Assembly: GCF_018024495.1 (NCBI RefSeq)
Contig: NZ_CP071696.1
Coordinates: 1,736,001-1,800,000 of the forward strand
DNA length: 64,000 nucleotides
From: Agromyces archimandritae
GTDB taxonomy: Bacteria; Actinomycetota; Actinomycetes; Actinomycetales; Microbacteriaceae
Direction: 5' to 3'
Both the position numbers and the translations under genes were made by a program. Position 1 is the stretch's first letter. Each line of letters starts with the position of its first letter. Shown piece by piece: positions 34,241 through 42,672 of this stretch. The notes under the pieces are model-generated. The model did not search any database and had not been told where the DNA came from. It was given only the letters and a program-made list of their open reading frames with translations.

Positions 34241-34268
34241 GCCCGACAATGTGCGATCTAGCACAGTG
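34241..34268. promoter_or_regulatory. conserved intergenic element, copy 2
   Basis: On the minus strand GTGCTAGATCGCACATTGTC followed by GGG, matching the element at 31317 at 17 of 20 core positions. It lies 49 bp upstream of the lipoprotein start and, before the IS inserted, about 80 bp from the rightward lipoprotein gene now at 35821. Confidence 0.6.
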
Positions 34269-34346
34269 TGACGATGCGAAGCGAGCGGTACCGTCGCAAA
34301 CACAAGAGCCACCCAGGAGATGACATGGAGAGCAGGGGAGTAAAGG

Positions 34347-35803
34347 GGCTCTTCGGACATCCGGTGGGGGTCATGGGGTGAGGCCGCTGGCGGCGAGGAG
34401 CATGCGGAGCCGGTAGTTGTGTCGATTGCGGTAGCCGCGGGCCAGGCGGCGGTGGAGTTCGATGATGCCGTTCACGGCTTCGGTGCCGCCGTTGGATGAG
34501 CGGCCGGTGGTGAAGTACGCCAGGAACGCGTCGCGCCACCGGCGGAGGGTGCGGCCCAGGCGGGCGATCTCGGGGATCGGGCAGGTGTGGAACGACTCGA
34601 GGACCTGCTCGGCGATCCGTCGTCCCTCTGCGAGATCCTTCTGGTGGTACGCAGAGCGCAGCTGTTGCGCGCACTGCCAGGCGACGAACACCTCCTCGTG
34701 CGCAGGATGTGCTTCGATCGCTTTCGCGAGGCGGGAGCGCTGCTTGTCGGTGAGGTTCTCGGCTCCGGCGCGGAGGATGGTCTGCACTCCGTAGAGCGGG
34801 TCGCCCTTGCGGCCCCGATGCCCGAGGGTGTCCTGTTGGACGCGTCGGCGGACCTCGTCGACGGCGGCGGTGCCGAGCTTGACAACATGGAACGCGTCCA
34901 GCACCGCGACGGCGTCGTCGAGCGTGTCCTCGATCGCGGTCTTGTATCCGGCGAACGGATCCAGCGCGGCGATCTTCACCTGCTTCCGGAATGCGTCGCC
35001 GCGTTCACCGAGCCAGCCCGCGTACGCCTTCCCGGACCGGCCGGGCACCAGATCCAGCAGCCTCGCCCGTGTCTTCCCGCTGCTGTCGCGGGTGAGGTCG
35101 ACCATCCCGGTCAGCTCCTTCGGTCCCCGCTTGCGCGGGTCGACGTGATGCCAGACATGCTCATCGATACCGAGGATCGTGACGCCCTCGAACCGGGACT
35201 CGTCCTCGGCGAGCTTGATCAGCTCGGGTTCGACGGCCCGCCACACCGTCTTCCACGATGTCCCGAGCTGACGGGCGAGCCCGGCGATGGTCGCGTGCTC
35301 GCGTCGCAGCTGCCCGATCGCCCAAGCGATGGCGCGGGTCGTGATCGACCCGCGGGCGCCGACCAACGACGGAATCTGCTCGACGAACGTCTTCCTGGCG
35401 CAGTCGGCATCGCCGCAGCGGAACACGCGTTGCCGCCACACGATCCGAACCCGTGTGATGCCGGGCACGTCATGCAGCACCCGGCGGCGACGCCCACGAC
35501 CGATGGCGACGACCCCGCATCCCGGGCACCCGGTCGGTGCCGGCGAGCTCGAGACCGTCACGACCAGCAGCCCGTCGCAGCGATCGACGTGCTCGACATG
35601 CACGCCATTGAGACCGACCAGCAGGTCGCAGCGCGGGCACGGACAGGCGGCAGGGAGCACGGCAGAGCGCGCCGAAGTAGGGTGAAGCACGTCGAGGTCC
35701 TCGTGATCGATCGGAGAGTTAGCGCTTCTGATCCTCGGGGACCTCGACCCCTACCCGCCAACCATCACCCGGCGACCCTCACCCCACAGATGTCCGAAGA
35801 GCC
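34347..35803 (-). mobile_element. ISL3-family insertion sequence with 8-bp target duplication
   Basis: 1457 bp. Terminal inverted repeats begin GGCTCTTCGGACATC on both ends (perfect for 15 bp, then ..TGGGG shared with a small gap). Directly flanked by AGTAAAGG at 34339-34346 and 35804-35811, the 8-bp duplication expected for ISL3. One intact transposase, so it may be active. It lies 17 bp upstream of the 35821 lipoprotein start, separating it from its native upstream region. Confidence 0.95.
34371..35690 (-). CDS. ISL3-family transposase
   Basis: Transposase of 439 aa: an N-terminal zinc-ribbon pair of CxxC motifs (CPCPRCDLL, GCPGCGVV, RCGDADC), a helix-turn-helix (TIAGLARQLGTSWKTVWRAV) and the DDE domain with ILGIDEHVWHH (first D), AVLDAFHVVKL (second D) and GGTEAVNGIIELHRRLARGYRN (E). 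The frame is intact through to the stop just inside the left inverted repeat. Confidence 0.95.
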   Translation of the reverse strand: MLHPTSARSAVLPAACPCPRCDLLVGLNGVHVEHVDRCDGLLVVTVSSSPAPTGCPGCGVVAIGRGRRRRVLHDVPGITRVRIVWRQRVFRCGDADCARKTFVEQIPSLVGARGSITTRAIAWAIGQLRREHATIAGLARQLGTSWKTVWRAVEPELIKLAEDESRFEGVTILGIDEHVWHHVDPRKRGPKELTGMVDLTRDSSGKTRARLLDLVPGRSGKAYAGWLGERGDAFRKQVKIAALDPFAGYKTAIEDTLDDAVAVLDAFHVVKLGTAAVDEVRRRVQQDTLGHRGRKGDPLYGVQTILRAGAENLTDKQRSRLAKAIEAHPAHEEVFVAWQCAQQLRSAYHQKDLAEGRRIAEQVLESFHTCPIPEIARLGRTLRRWRDAFLAYFTTGRSSNGGTEAVNGIIELHRRLARGYRNRHNYRLRMLLAASGLTP

Positions 35804-35820
35804 AGTAAAGGACTGAACCT

Positions 35821-36423
35821 ATGAGGAATCCTGCATTCTGGGCTATCGCCGTGACTCTTGCGGCTGGCCTTACGGGTTGCTCCGCAACACCTGAGCCCGT
35901 TCCTCGGCCGACACCCAACCAGCTTTCGCCGGCCCGGTCGGACGCCTTGCAGCAGGAGCACCTGGATGAGGTATGGGCATCCACTGGGCTTCCGGATGCG
36001 CAGAGGCCCGACGTCACGGAAGAGCGCACGATTGCGCTTCACGAGTGGTCGAGCACCATCGCCGCATGCATGACCGAGGAAGGGATACCGACTGAGGCTG
36101 ACGGCGGCGGTGTTTCGTACCAGAGTGTCTCGAACGCCGCCCTTGTCCAGTACATCTGTGAAGCTCGCTATCCGGTCGACGCGGTCTACTACGACCAGCT
36201 GAACGAGTCGCAACTCCGCTTCTTGTACGACTATCTCGTGAACGACTTCCGAGATTGCCTGCACAGCTATGACATCGCCGTCTCAGACCCGCCCTCGTTA
36301 CAGAGCTTCATCGAAAACTATCCACGAAACGGCGGATGGCAGCCGATGACGGAAGTGCCGCCGAGCCAGGCGATAGAGGTCGAGCGTGCGTGCCCGCAGA
36401 TACCGGAGGGAATCTACGGATGA
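35821..36423 (+). CDS. four-cysteine lipoprotein, paralog 2
   Basis: Lipoprotein of 200 aa, lipobox LTGC (Cys20). It shares the pattern of the 31690 and 47711 products: STIAACMTEEGI, ~40 residues, YICEA, ~30 residues, RDCLHSYDI..DPPSLQSFIENYP..W, ~20 residues, ACPQIPEG. The insertion sequence ends 17 bp upstream, so native expression is probably altered or driven from the IS. Followed 42 bp later by a small secreted protein gene, the reverse of the order at 31397-32247. Confidence 0.75.
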   Translation: MRNPAFWAIAVTLAAGLTGCSATPEPVPRPTPNQLSPARSDALQQEHLDEVWASTGLPDAQRPDVTEERTIALHEWSSTIAACMTEEGIPTEADGGGVSYQSVSNAALVQYICEARYPVDAVYYDQLNESQLRFLYDYLVNDFRDCLHSYDIAVSDPPSLQSFIENYPRNGGWQPMTEVPPSQAIEVERACPQIPEGIYG

Positions 36424-36465
36424 CATGCCCATTGCAGGAACAGAAACAATGATTGAGGAGATAGT

Positions 36466-36808
36466 GTGCGCCACAAGATTGTAATTCCTGGTAACTACGG
36501 TTCTCGCTCTGGGCGGTATCGGTGTTGTAGTGGCACCCTCCGCTTCCGCCGCGGTAGAACGCTACTGGGAGAACTACAGCTGCTACAGAACCGACCAGAG
36601 CTCGCAAGACGTGCTTACCACCGGTAACGGCACCGGGAACATCACACACGCCCAGCAAAAGCTCGGATCTTCCTTGACGAACGTCTGGGTCGCGAACCAC
36701 GGGGGGACGATCTCCACCATATCCAGGACGTTTGGCCACGTCCATGTTTCAAGCGCGAGCGTCGCAGGCCCGGGTGGGAACTGGGCGTCGATCGGTTGCA
36801 CCGCATAG
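36466..36808 (+). pseudogene. small secreted two-cysteine protein, frameshift in signal peptide
   Basis: GAGGAG precedes GTG 36466, which starts VRHKIVI and then runs into non-signal sequence. The signal core LVTTVLALGGIGVVVAPSASA and the mature part (ENYSCYRTDQ ... GNGTGNITHAQQ ... NWASIGCTA) lie in the +1 frame. Deleting one C of the CC at 36487-36488 gives one 113-aa protein with a normal signal peptide. The mature region keeps the two-cysteine layout of the 31397 product. Either a recent inactivation or a consensus error. Confidence 0.68.
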
Positions 36809-36900
36809 CGCGTCCGCAAGAAAGCGCAGGAGCGTGGGGGCCGTCGCCAAGGCGCGGCCGCCACTCTTGGCTCGCCGCTCGCTTACGGCCACGGCGGGAC

Positions 36901-37106
36901 TGTAACGAGGTCGTCGAGCGGGACGGCTTCGGCCGGTTCAAGACCGCCGTCGCCGAAGAACTGCCCGAGGTGGTCGCGGTGATGGATCCGTTCCGCGCCT
37001 TCCGCCCGCCGCCAACGCCTTCCACGAGCACTGTCGCCGTGCCCAATGCAAGACATCCGGCGGGCGGGAATGGAAGCGCGTCCCGCTCTACGAGGCCCGT
37101 CAGAGA
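36901..37106 (+). pseudogene. decayed ISL3-family transposase fragment
   Basis: DGFGRFKTAVAEELPEVVAVMDPF matches the central DDE segment of ISL3 transposases (compare GYKTAIEDTLDDAVAVLDAF in the intact copy). After a frame change, FHEHCRRAQ..GGREWKRVPLYEARQRY resembles the next block (RRRVQQ..GRKGDPLYGVQ). No ends found; different enough from the intact element to be an older, distinct insertion. The rest of the gap 36809-37099 shows nothing else. Confidence 0.6.
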
Positions 37107-37708
37107 TACCCGAAGCGGCGGGCCGTGTGCAGGGCTTCAGTCCGTGAGGTCGCGTTGAGGCGCTCGTATGCGTCTTCGAGGTGACGTTTCACCGTGCCGG
37201 GGCTGATGAATAACTCGTGCGCGACTTCTTCGGTCGACAGGCCTCGATCGAGGAGGCGGAGGACATCGATCTGACGTGGTGTCGGCGTAGGACCGTGTGT
37301 CGCTCCACCGACGTCCGCGAGAGCAGCACGGATGACGGCGACCACCTTGTCTTGATGGTGGGACCAGTCTGCGAGCCAGGCACGTTTGCCGTTCGCGCAT
37401 TCCCATGGGGTTCCGCCCTGGATATTGGGGTGTGGATCCCAGCTCCCGATCGCCACGACAGGGAGCGGGTCGGCCCCGTGCAGCACGTCCTCAATGCGGA
37501 TGTCGTCGGGCGCGTCAACAGCATCCAGGACGACGATGTGCGCGGTTCCGTCTGTGCGGGCCCTGCTCAACTCCGATCCACGATCGATCCGCAGTGCTGT
37601 AACGCCGAACCGTTCCACGATGACCGCCAAAGCCTCGCGAAGGAACGGCCGCGATGACACGATCGCGGCAGTCGGTCGGATGTCGGGTCGTTCGATGGTG
37701 ACGGACAT
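37100..37708 (-). CDS. LuxR-family orphan regulator
   Basis: Protein of 202 aa. N-terminal receiver-like region (TAAIVSSRPFLREALAVIVERFG, VVLDAVDAPDDIRIEDVL) without a convincing phospho-acceptor set, and a C-terminal LuxR helix-turn-helix (PTPRQIDVLRLLDRGLSTEEVAHELFISPGTVKRHLEDAYERLNATSRTEAL, residues ~140-195). The ATG at 37708 follows GAGGGGG on its strand. No sensor kinase nearby. A candidate regulator of the small secreted protein/lipoprotein units to its left. Its end abuts the ISL3 remnant. Confidence 0.85.
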   Translation of the reverse strand: MSVTIERPDIRPTAAIVSSRPFLREALAVIVERFGVTALRIDRGSELSRARTDGTAHIVVLDAVDAPDDIRIEDVLHGADPLPVVAIGSWDPHPNIQGGTPWECANGKRAWLADWSHHQDKVVAVIRAALADVGGATHGPTPTPRQIDVLRLLDRGLSTEEVAHELFISPGTVKRHLEDAYERLNATSRTEALHTARRFGYL

Positions 37709-37839
37709 GCATATCCCCCTCGGGTCGGCGATCCCGTCATCCAAGCAGTGCACTCACTCCCGCGGTACCCCCCGAATGGTGGGCCGCCTCTGCCGCACGG
37801 CACATGCCGCAGCGGCTCGCCGCCCGGTACGGTCGAGCG

Positions 37840-38085
37840 ATGAAGCGGCTTTGGGTTTCGCTGGCGGTCGTGGGCGGGGTGGGGCTTCTCGTGACGGTCG
37901 TGCTCACGATCATCGAGGGGGTGAAGTACCGGGTGCGCGAGGAGCAGCGGCTCGATCCGATTCCGGCCCCCGACTGGGTGGCGGCGGCCAGCTATGGGGG
38001 CCTCGCCGTTTTCGCTCTGGCTGTGGTGGCCCTCGGGGTCGCGGGGCTCGTCGCCCTGCTCAGGAAGCGTCGGCGGGCAGCATAG
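37840..38085 (+). CDS. small two-TM membrane protein
   Basis: Protein of 81 aa with two TM helices (residues 4-25 and ~48-75) and a basic end LLRKRRRAA. A TACGGT -10-like hexamer (37828-37833) sits 6 bp before the ATG, fitting a leaderless transcript; an in-frame ATG at 37804 is less likely. No family recognised. Confidence 0.6.
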   Translation: MKRLWVSLAVVGGVGLLVTVVLTIIEGVKYRVREEQRLDPIPAPDWVAAASYGGLAVFALAVVALGVAGLVALLRKRRRAA

Positions 38086-38124
38086 GCTCACGCCGCCTGA
38101 CGGCGGGGGCGGGCCCCCGCCCGA

Positions 38125-39813
38125 TCAGACCGCGGCGACGGCCTCTACCGGCGAGCTGCCGACGGTCGCGGCCGGCGCCGCGCCGCGGAGCAGGGCCACG
38201 AGGGCGGCCGGGTCGGCCGGGGCGGTGTCGCCGCGCCAGACGATGTGCTGGTCGTCGCGGACGATGACGTAGCGGTGCTCGTACCCCGCGGGGGCGAGCT
38301 CACGGGGCAGAGGCAGCACGGCGAGGGGGAGCGCGGCATCCACTGCGGCCGTCACGAGCGGGGCGATGCCCTCGGCATCGCCGAAACGGAGCAGGGTGTA
38401 GCCGCGGGCCAGCACGTCGTACACCGAGGTGAGCTCGTCGAGCCAGAAGTGCGGGGCCCGGCACCCCGGAACCGTCGACGGGGTGTAGGAGCCCATCGTG
38501 TACGTCGGGGGCGTCGACCCGTCATAGGCGATGATCGGCGAACCCGTGTACGAGTAGCCGAAGTTCAGGCCCTCGGCGGCGAACTGCTGCACGTTCAGCT
38601 CATAGGCCTCGCGGCCGAGCTGTTCGCGGGCGGCACGACCGGCCGGAGTGTCGTCCTCGATCTCGGCGGGCACATCGGCGGCGACGATCTTGCGCTGGTG
38701 GCCCATCGCGAAACGCGACACCTGGTCGGTGATCGGCAGCCGCTCGGCCTCGTACGCGTCGAGGATGCCGGCATCCGCCCACCCCGCCAGGTGCGCCCCG
38801 AGCATCCACGTCAGATTCAGGACGTCCGCGATCCCCGCGTTCATGCCGTACCCGGCATACGGAACCCACAGGTGGCAGGCGTCGCCCGCGATGAACACGC
38901 GGCCGTCGCGGAAGCGGTCGGCGACGAGGCGGCGGGCCACCCAGTCCTCCTCCGACACGATCTCGTACGGGAACGCCTCGTCGACGCCGAGGATCGCCTG
39001 GATCGCCTCATCGCGGTCGACACTGCCGGCCTCGAACTCCGCCGCCGTCAGGTGGTTGTGCAGCAGGAACACCTCGCGGCCGTCGATCGCATAGACATGC
39101 CCGTTGCGGCGCGGGTTGAACGTATAGGTGCCCCACGAACGGCGGCCCGCGAGCACCTCGCCGAGCCGCGGCGAACGGATGCACGTCGACTGCACATGCT
39201 GCAGCACCGGGTCGCCCGACAGCTTCGCGCCGATCCGCTTGCGGACCGCCGACTTGCTGCCGTCGGCACCGATCATGAACCGGCCGCGCACCCGCACCGG
39301 CTCGCCGCCGCCGACCGGCCCGAACGTCACCGTCACGCCCGACGCGTCGTGCGCGAAATCGGTCGCGACCGAGCCGAACCGCACGTCGACCCGCGGCAGC
39401 GACACCGCATGCTCCTGAAGGATCGGCTCGAGGAAGGTCTGGTTGATGCGATGCGGCGGCTCCGGGGTCGCCCAGCGCGTGTCGGGCCCCTCCGTGGACG
39501 TGTAGCGCTCGGCCGCGGCCGGGATCGGGATCCGCCCGAGCTCCTCGCCCGTCATCGTCGTGCGGAACGCGATGTCCTGCGGATGATCGGCCGGCAGGCC
39601 TGCCGCTCGCACCTTCTGCGAGACGCCGAGCTGCCGGAACCGCTCCATGGTACGCGCCGACACGTGATTGCACTTCACGCTCGGCGCCTCGAGGTACGCA
39701 CGGCGCTCGATGACGATGCTCGTCGCGCCGCGGGCGTCGAGATCCATCGCCGCCGTCAGGCCGACCGGCCCGCCGCCGATGATGATGACGTCGGCGTCGA
39801 AAACCTCGCTCAT
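38125..39813 (-). CDS. FAD-dependent aromatic monooxygenase
   Basis: Flavoprotein hydroxylase (562 aa) of the PheA/TfdB/MhpA group. VIIIGGGPVGLTAAMDLDARG is the FAD dinucleotide fold, GADGSKSAVRKRIG the middle motif, and GRVFIAGDACHLWVPYAGYGMNAGIADVLNLTWML the GD motif that closes the FAD site; the C-terminal ~170 residues form the thioredoxin-like domain. Such enzymes hydroxylate phenolic or hydroxy-aromatic acids with NAD(P)H and O2. The exact substrate cannot be read from sequence. It lies 66 bp after the MHS transporter on the same strand; together they look like uptake and first-step oxidation of an aromatic compound, controlled by the divergent LysR gene. Confidence 0.88.
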   Translation of the reverse strand: MSEVFDADVIIIGGGPVGLTAAMDLDARGATSIVIERRAYLEAPSVKCNHVSARTMERFRQLGVSQKVRAAGLPADHPQDIAFRTTMTGEELGRIPIPAAAERYTSTEGPDTRWATPEPPHRINQTFLEPILQEHAVSLPRVDVRFGSVATDFAHDASGVTVTFGPVGGGEPVRVRGRFMIGADGSKSAVRKRIGAKLSGDPVLQHVQSTCIRSPRLGEVLAGRRSWGTYTFNPRRNGHVYAIDGREVFLLHNHLTAAEFEAGSVDRDEAIQAILGVDEAFPYEIVSEEDWVARRLVADRFRDGRVFIAGDACHLWVPYAGYGMNAGIADVLNLTWMLGAHLAGWADAGILDAYEAERLPITDQVSRFAMGHQRKIVAADVPAEIEDDTPAGRAAREQLGREAYELNVQQFAAEGLNFGYSYTGSPIIAYDGSTPPTYTMGSYTPSTVPGCRAPHFWLDELTSVYDVLARGYTLLRFGDAEGIAPLVTAAVDAALPLAVLPLPRELAPAGYEHRYVIVRDDQHIVWRGDTAPADPAALVALLRGAAPAATVGSSPVEAVAAV

Positions 39814-39879
39814 GGGGTTCCTCTTCTCATACAGGGGGTCGGGGAGCGGATGCCGCCCGGCATCCACTCGGGAACACGA

Positions 39880-41238
39880 TCAGATGCTCGCGAGATCCTT
39901 CTTGCGGCCCTCGGAGGCGATGAACAGGGCGACGAGGCACAGGACGAGCACGCCGATCCACACCCCGCCGAGCAGACCGATGCCGGCCGAGGCGACGAGC
40001 GCCGAGGCGATGATCGGCGTGAAGCCCGCCCCGATCGCCGACGCGCCCTGGAACGCGACCGACGAGCCCGTGAACCGCACCGACGTCGGGAACAGCTCGG
40101 CCAGGAACGCCGCCAGCGGCCCCAGGATGATGCCCTGGATGCCCTGCCCCACCATGACCGCAACCGTGAACCCGACCGTCGTGCCGCTCTCGACGAGTAG
40201 CAGCAGCGGGTACGCGAACGCGATCGCCGCGATGATGCCGAACGCGATCACGGGCTTCCGCCCGAACCGGTCGGACAGGCGTGCGGCGATGATCGTGCAG
40301 AGGAACAGGGCGATCGCCGCGAACGCCTTCGAGTTCAGCACGCCCGTCTTGTCGGCGCCCTGCGCGACGGCGTAACTGACCGCCCACACGCTCGCGATGC
40401 CCGAGATCGTCAGCTGCGTCATCGCGACCATGATGCCGAGCACGAGGTTCCGCCACGACTTGGTGAACACCTCGACGATGGGGACGCGGCGATCCTCGGC
40501 CTCCGCGTTGAACTTCTGGAACAGGGGGCTCTCGACGACCTTCAGGCGCACGAACATGCCGATGAGCACCAGCACGATCGACAGCAGGAACGGCACGCGC
40601 CAGCCCCACGAGAAGAACGCGTCGTCGGGCAGCAGGCTGAACAACGCCAGAATGGATGCCGACAGCAGCGACCCCGCCGGGGCGCCCAGGTTCGCGAACG
40701 ACGCCGCGAATCCGCGCTTGCCGCCCGGTGCGTGCTCGAGGGCGATCAGCATCGCGCCGCCCCACTCGCCGCCGACCGCGAAGCCCTGTACGAGGCGGAG
40801 CACCACGAGCAGCAGCGGCGCGATGCCGCCGACTTGCGCGTAGGTCGGCAGCAGGCCGATCGCCGTGGTCGCCAGGCCCATCATGAGCATCGTCGTCACC
40901 AGCACACCCTTGCGGCCGAGGCGGTCGCCGAAGTGGCCGAAGACGATGCCGCCGAGGGGGCGTGCGACGTAGCCGGCGGCGAGCGTGCCGAAGGAGGCGA
41001 AGGTCGCCATGGCCGGGTCGAGGTCGGCGAAGAAGACCTTCGAGAACACGACGGCGGATGCCGTGGCGTACAGCATGAAGTCGTAGAACTCGATGGCGCT
41101 GCCGAGGAAGCTCGAGGTCAGGATGCGCCGCATCTGCGGCGTGTTGAGGGAGTCGTTCGGGGCGGTGCTCGCGTCGGCGGGGGTGGCGGCTGCGGCGGCT
41201 GCCGTGCTCGCGCCGGCGTCTGCGGGGGTGGATCTCAT
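39880..41238 (-). CDS. MHS-family (MFS) metabolite/H+ symporter
   Basis: Twelve-TM major facilitator (452 aa) of the metabolite:H+ symporter family. SFLGSAIEFYDFMLYATASAVVFSKVFF is the family N-terminal region, GHFGDRLGRKGVLVTTMLMMGLAT the MFS loop 2-3 motif, and LSDRFGRKPVIAFG its repeat in the second half. The N-terminal ~30 residues are a low-complexity Ala/Asp/Thr tail. Relatives import organic acids including aromatic acids. Probably co-transcribed with the downstream monooxygenase gene. Confidence 0.92.
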   Translation of the reverse strand: MRSTPADAGASTAAAAAATPADASTAPNDSLNTPQMRRILTSSFLGSAIEFYDFMLYATASAVVFSKVFFADLDPAMATFASFGTLAAGYVARPLGGIVFGHFGDRLGRKGVLVTTMLMMGLATTAIGLLPTYAQVGGIAPLLLVVLRLVQGFAVGGEWGGAMLIALEHAPGGKRGFAASFANLGAPAGSLLSASILALFSLLPDDAFFSWGWRVPFLLSIVLVLIGMFVRLKVVESPLFQKFNAEAEDRRVPIVEVFTKSWRNLVLGIMVAMTQLTISGIASVWAVSYAVAQGADKTGVLNSKAFAAIALFLCTIIAARLSDRFGRKPVIAFGIIAAIAFAYPLLLLVESGTTVGFTVAVMVGQGIQGIILGPLAAFLAELFPTSVRFTGSSVAFQGASAIGAGFTPIIASALVASAGIGLLGGVWIGVLVLCLVALFIASEGRKKDLASI

Positions 41239-41306
41239 CGTTGAGCCTCTTCAGGAAGGGGAGTGGTGCGTGGCCGACGCGCTCGCGTTCGGGCACTGTA
41301 GCCACC

Positions 41307-41362
41307 GTGCCTGAACGTCCTTCCTCAAGCAATGTCAATTATCTGGATGGCTTGTTTAGGAT
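41307..41362. promoter_or_regulatory. divergent promoter region with LysR-type inverted repeat
   Basis: Between the transporter and LysR genes, TCAAGCAATGTCAATTATCT is followed by GGCTTG: CAAGC and GCTTG are inverted repeats 19 bp apart around an AT-rich centre, a plausible LysR site. TAGGAT at 41357-41362 with ATGTCA 18 bp upstream is a candidate promoter that starts at the LysR start codon. Confidence 0.5.
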
Positions 41363-41368
41363 TCCTGC

Positions 41369-42301
41369 ATGAGTGAGTTCTCGCTGCGCCAACTGGAATA
41401 CTTCGTCGCCGTCGTCGACGAAGAATCCGTCACCGACGCCGCCCGCCGACTCCGCGTCTCTCCGGGCGCCGTCTCGTTCGCCATGAAACAGCTCGAAGAC
41501 TCCCTGCAGGTCCAGCTCACCCTCCGCGTCCCGGGCAAAGGCGTCGGCGTCACCCCCGCCGGCCGTTGGGCCTACGCCCACGCCAGAGCCGTCCTCGAAC
41601 GCGCCGACGACATCCGCTCGGTCGCCCTGGCCGTGCGCGGCGAACTCGCCGGCCCCCTGCGCGTCGGCTGCTTCACGACGCTCTCGCCCTGGCTGTTCCC
41701 CCGCATCGCCGCGCACTTCGCCCGCGCCTACCCCGGCATCGACCTGCAACTGCACGAGGGGGTGTCGAGCGAACTGCAGGCGCTGCTGCGCGCCGGCGAA
41801 CTCGACGTCGCCCTGCTCTACCGCAACCACCTCGGCCCCGGCGTCGTCGGCGAACCCGTCATCCCCGTGCGCCTGCAGCTCGCACTGGCCCCCGAGCATC
41901 CACTCGCCGAACTCGACGAAGTGCCCCTCGCCGCCCTCGAAGCGGAACCGGCCATCCTCCTCGGCGTGCAACCGGCGATCGGCCACGTCGAAGAGATCCT
42001 GCGCGCCGCCGGCATGCACCCGAACGTCCGCTGGCGCTCCACGAACGTCGAAACCATCCGCTCCATGGTCGCCCGCGGCCTCGGCTACACCATCATCATG
42101 GGCCGCCCCTACGGAGACCGCACCTACGACGGACTGCCCATCGTCTACCGCCGCATCGCCGACGAGATGCCCGACAACGCCGTCGTCGTCGCCGTCGCGC
42201 AGGGCACCCGGCCGACCGCCAAGGTGAGCGCCCTCACCGAGTTCTGCCAGCGCGAGTTCCGCGGCGAGGGGCGAGTGGATGCCGGGACGGGGGCGCTGTA
42301 G
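41369..42301 (+). CDS. LysR-family regulator
   Basis: LTTR of 310 aa. N-terminal helix-turn-helix LRQLEYFVAVVDEESVTDAARRLRVSPGAVSFAMKQLEDSLQVQLTLR (residues 6-53), then the periplasmic-binding-like effector domain (GPLRVGCFTTLSPWLFPRIAAHFARAYPGIDLQLHEG...). SVEETIRSMVA-like NVETIRSMVARGLGYTI is typical of the second lobe. Divergent from the MHS transporter/monooxygenase pair, hence its likely target. It may be translated from a leaderless mRNA. Confidence 0.92.
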   Translation: MSEFSLRQLEYFVAVVDEESVTDAARRLRVSPGAVSFAMKQLEDSLQVQLTLRVPGKGVGVTPAGRWAYAHARAVLERADDIRSVALAVRGELAGPLRVGCFTTLSPWLFPRIAAHFARAYPGIDLQLHEGVSSELQALLRAGELDVALLYRNHLGPGVVGEPVIPVRLQLALAPEHPLAELDEVPLAALEAEPAILLGVQPAIGHVEEILRAAGMHPNVRWRSTNVETIRSMVARGLGYTIIMGRPYGDRTYDGLPIVYRRIADEMPDNAVVVAVAQGTRPTAKVSALTEFCQREFRGEGRVDAGTGAL

Positions 42302-42351
42302 CGCGCTGTCGCGCGCCCTGTGCGCTGGCGTGCGCCCTGCGCGCTGGAGCG

Positions 42352-42434
42352 CCACCACGGTTTCGGAGAAAACCGTGATTCCGGATGGATCGGCCTGGAT
42401 CCATCCGAATCCGTGGCGTTCTCCGAAACGGCGG
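42352..42434. repeat. nested palindrome, family B copy 1
   Basis: Outer arms CCACGGTTTCGGAGAA / TTCTCCGAAACGGCGG; inner arms GGATGGATC / GGATCCATCC. Second copy at 42706. Confidence 0.88.
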
Positions 42435-42439
42435 CGGCA

Positions 42440-42660
42440 CGAGTGGCACGATCGGCGCGCCGATCCCGCGCGCTGAGCTGGCGCTGCCGTGCGCGGGGTG
42501 GGCGCTGACGTGCACGGGGTGGCGCTGCCGTGCGCTGAGCTGGCGCTGCCGTGCGCGGGGTGGCGCTGCCGCGCGATGGGTGGGCGCTGCCGTGCGCGGG
42601 GTGGCGCTGCCGTGCGCGGGGTGGCGCTGCCGTGCGATGGGTGGGCGCTGCCGGTGCGCG
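42440..42660. repeat. imperfect ~20-bp tandem array
   Basis: About ten degenerate units built on GCGCTGCCGTGCGCGGGGTG fill the gap between the two family B palindromes. No gene supported in 42302-42672. Confidence 0.85.
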
Positions 42661-42672
42661 GTGCCCCTGCGG

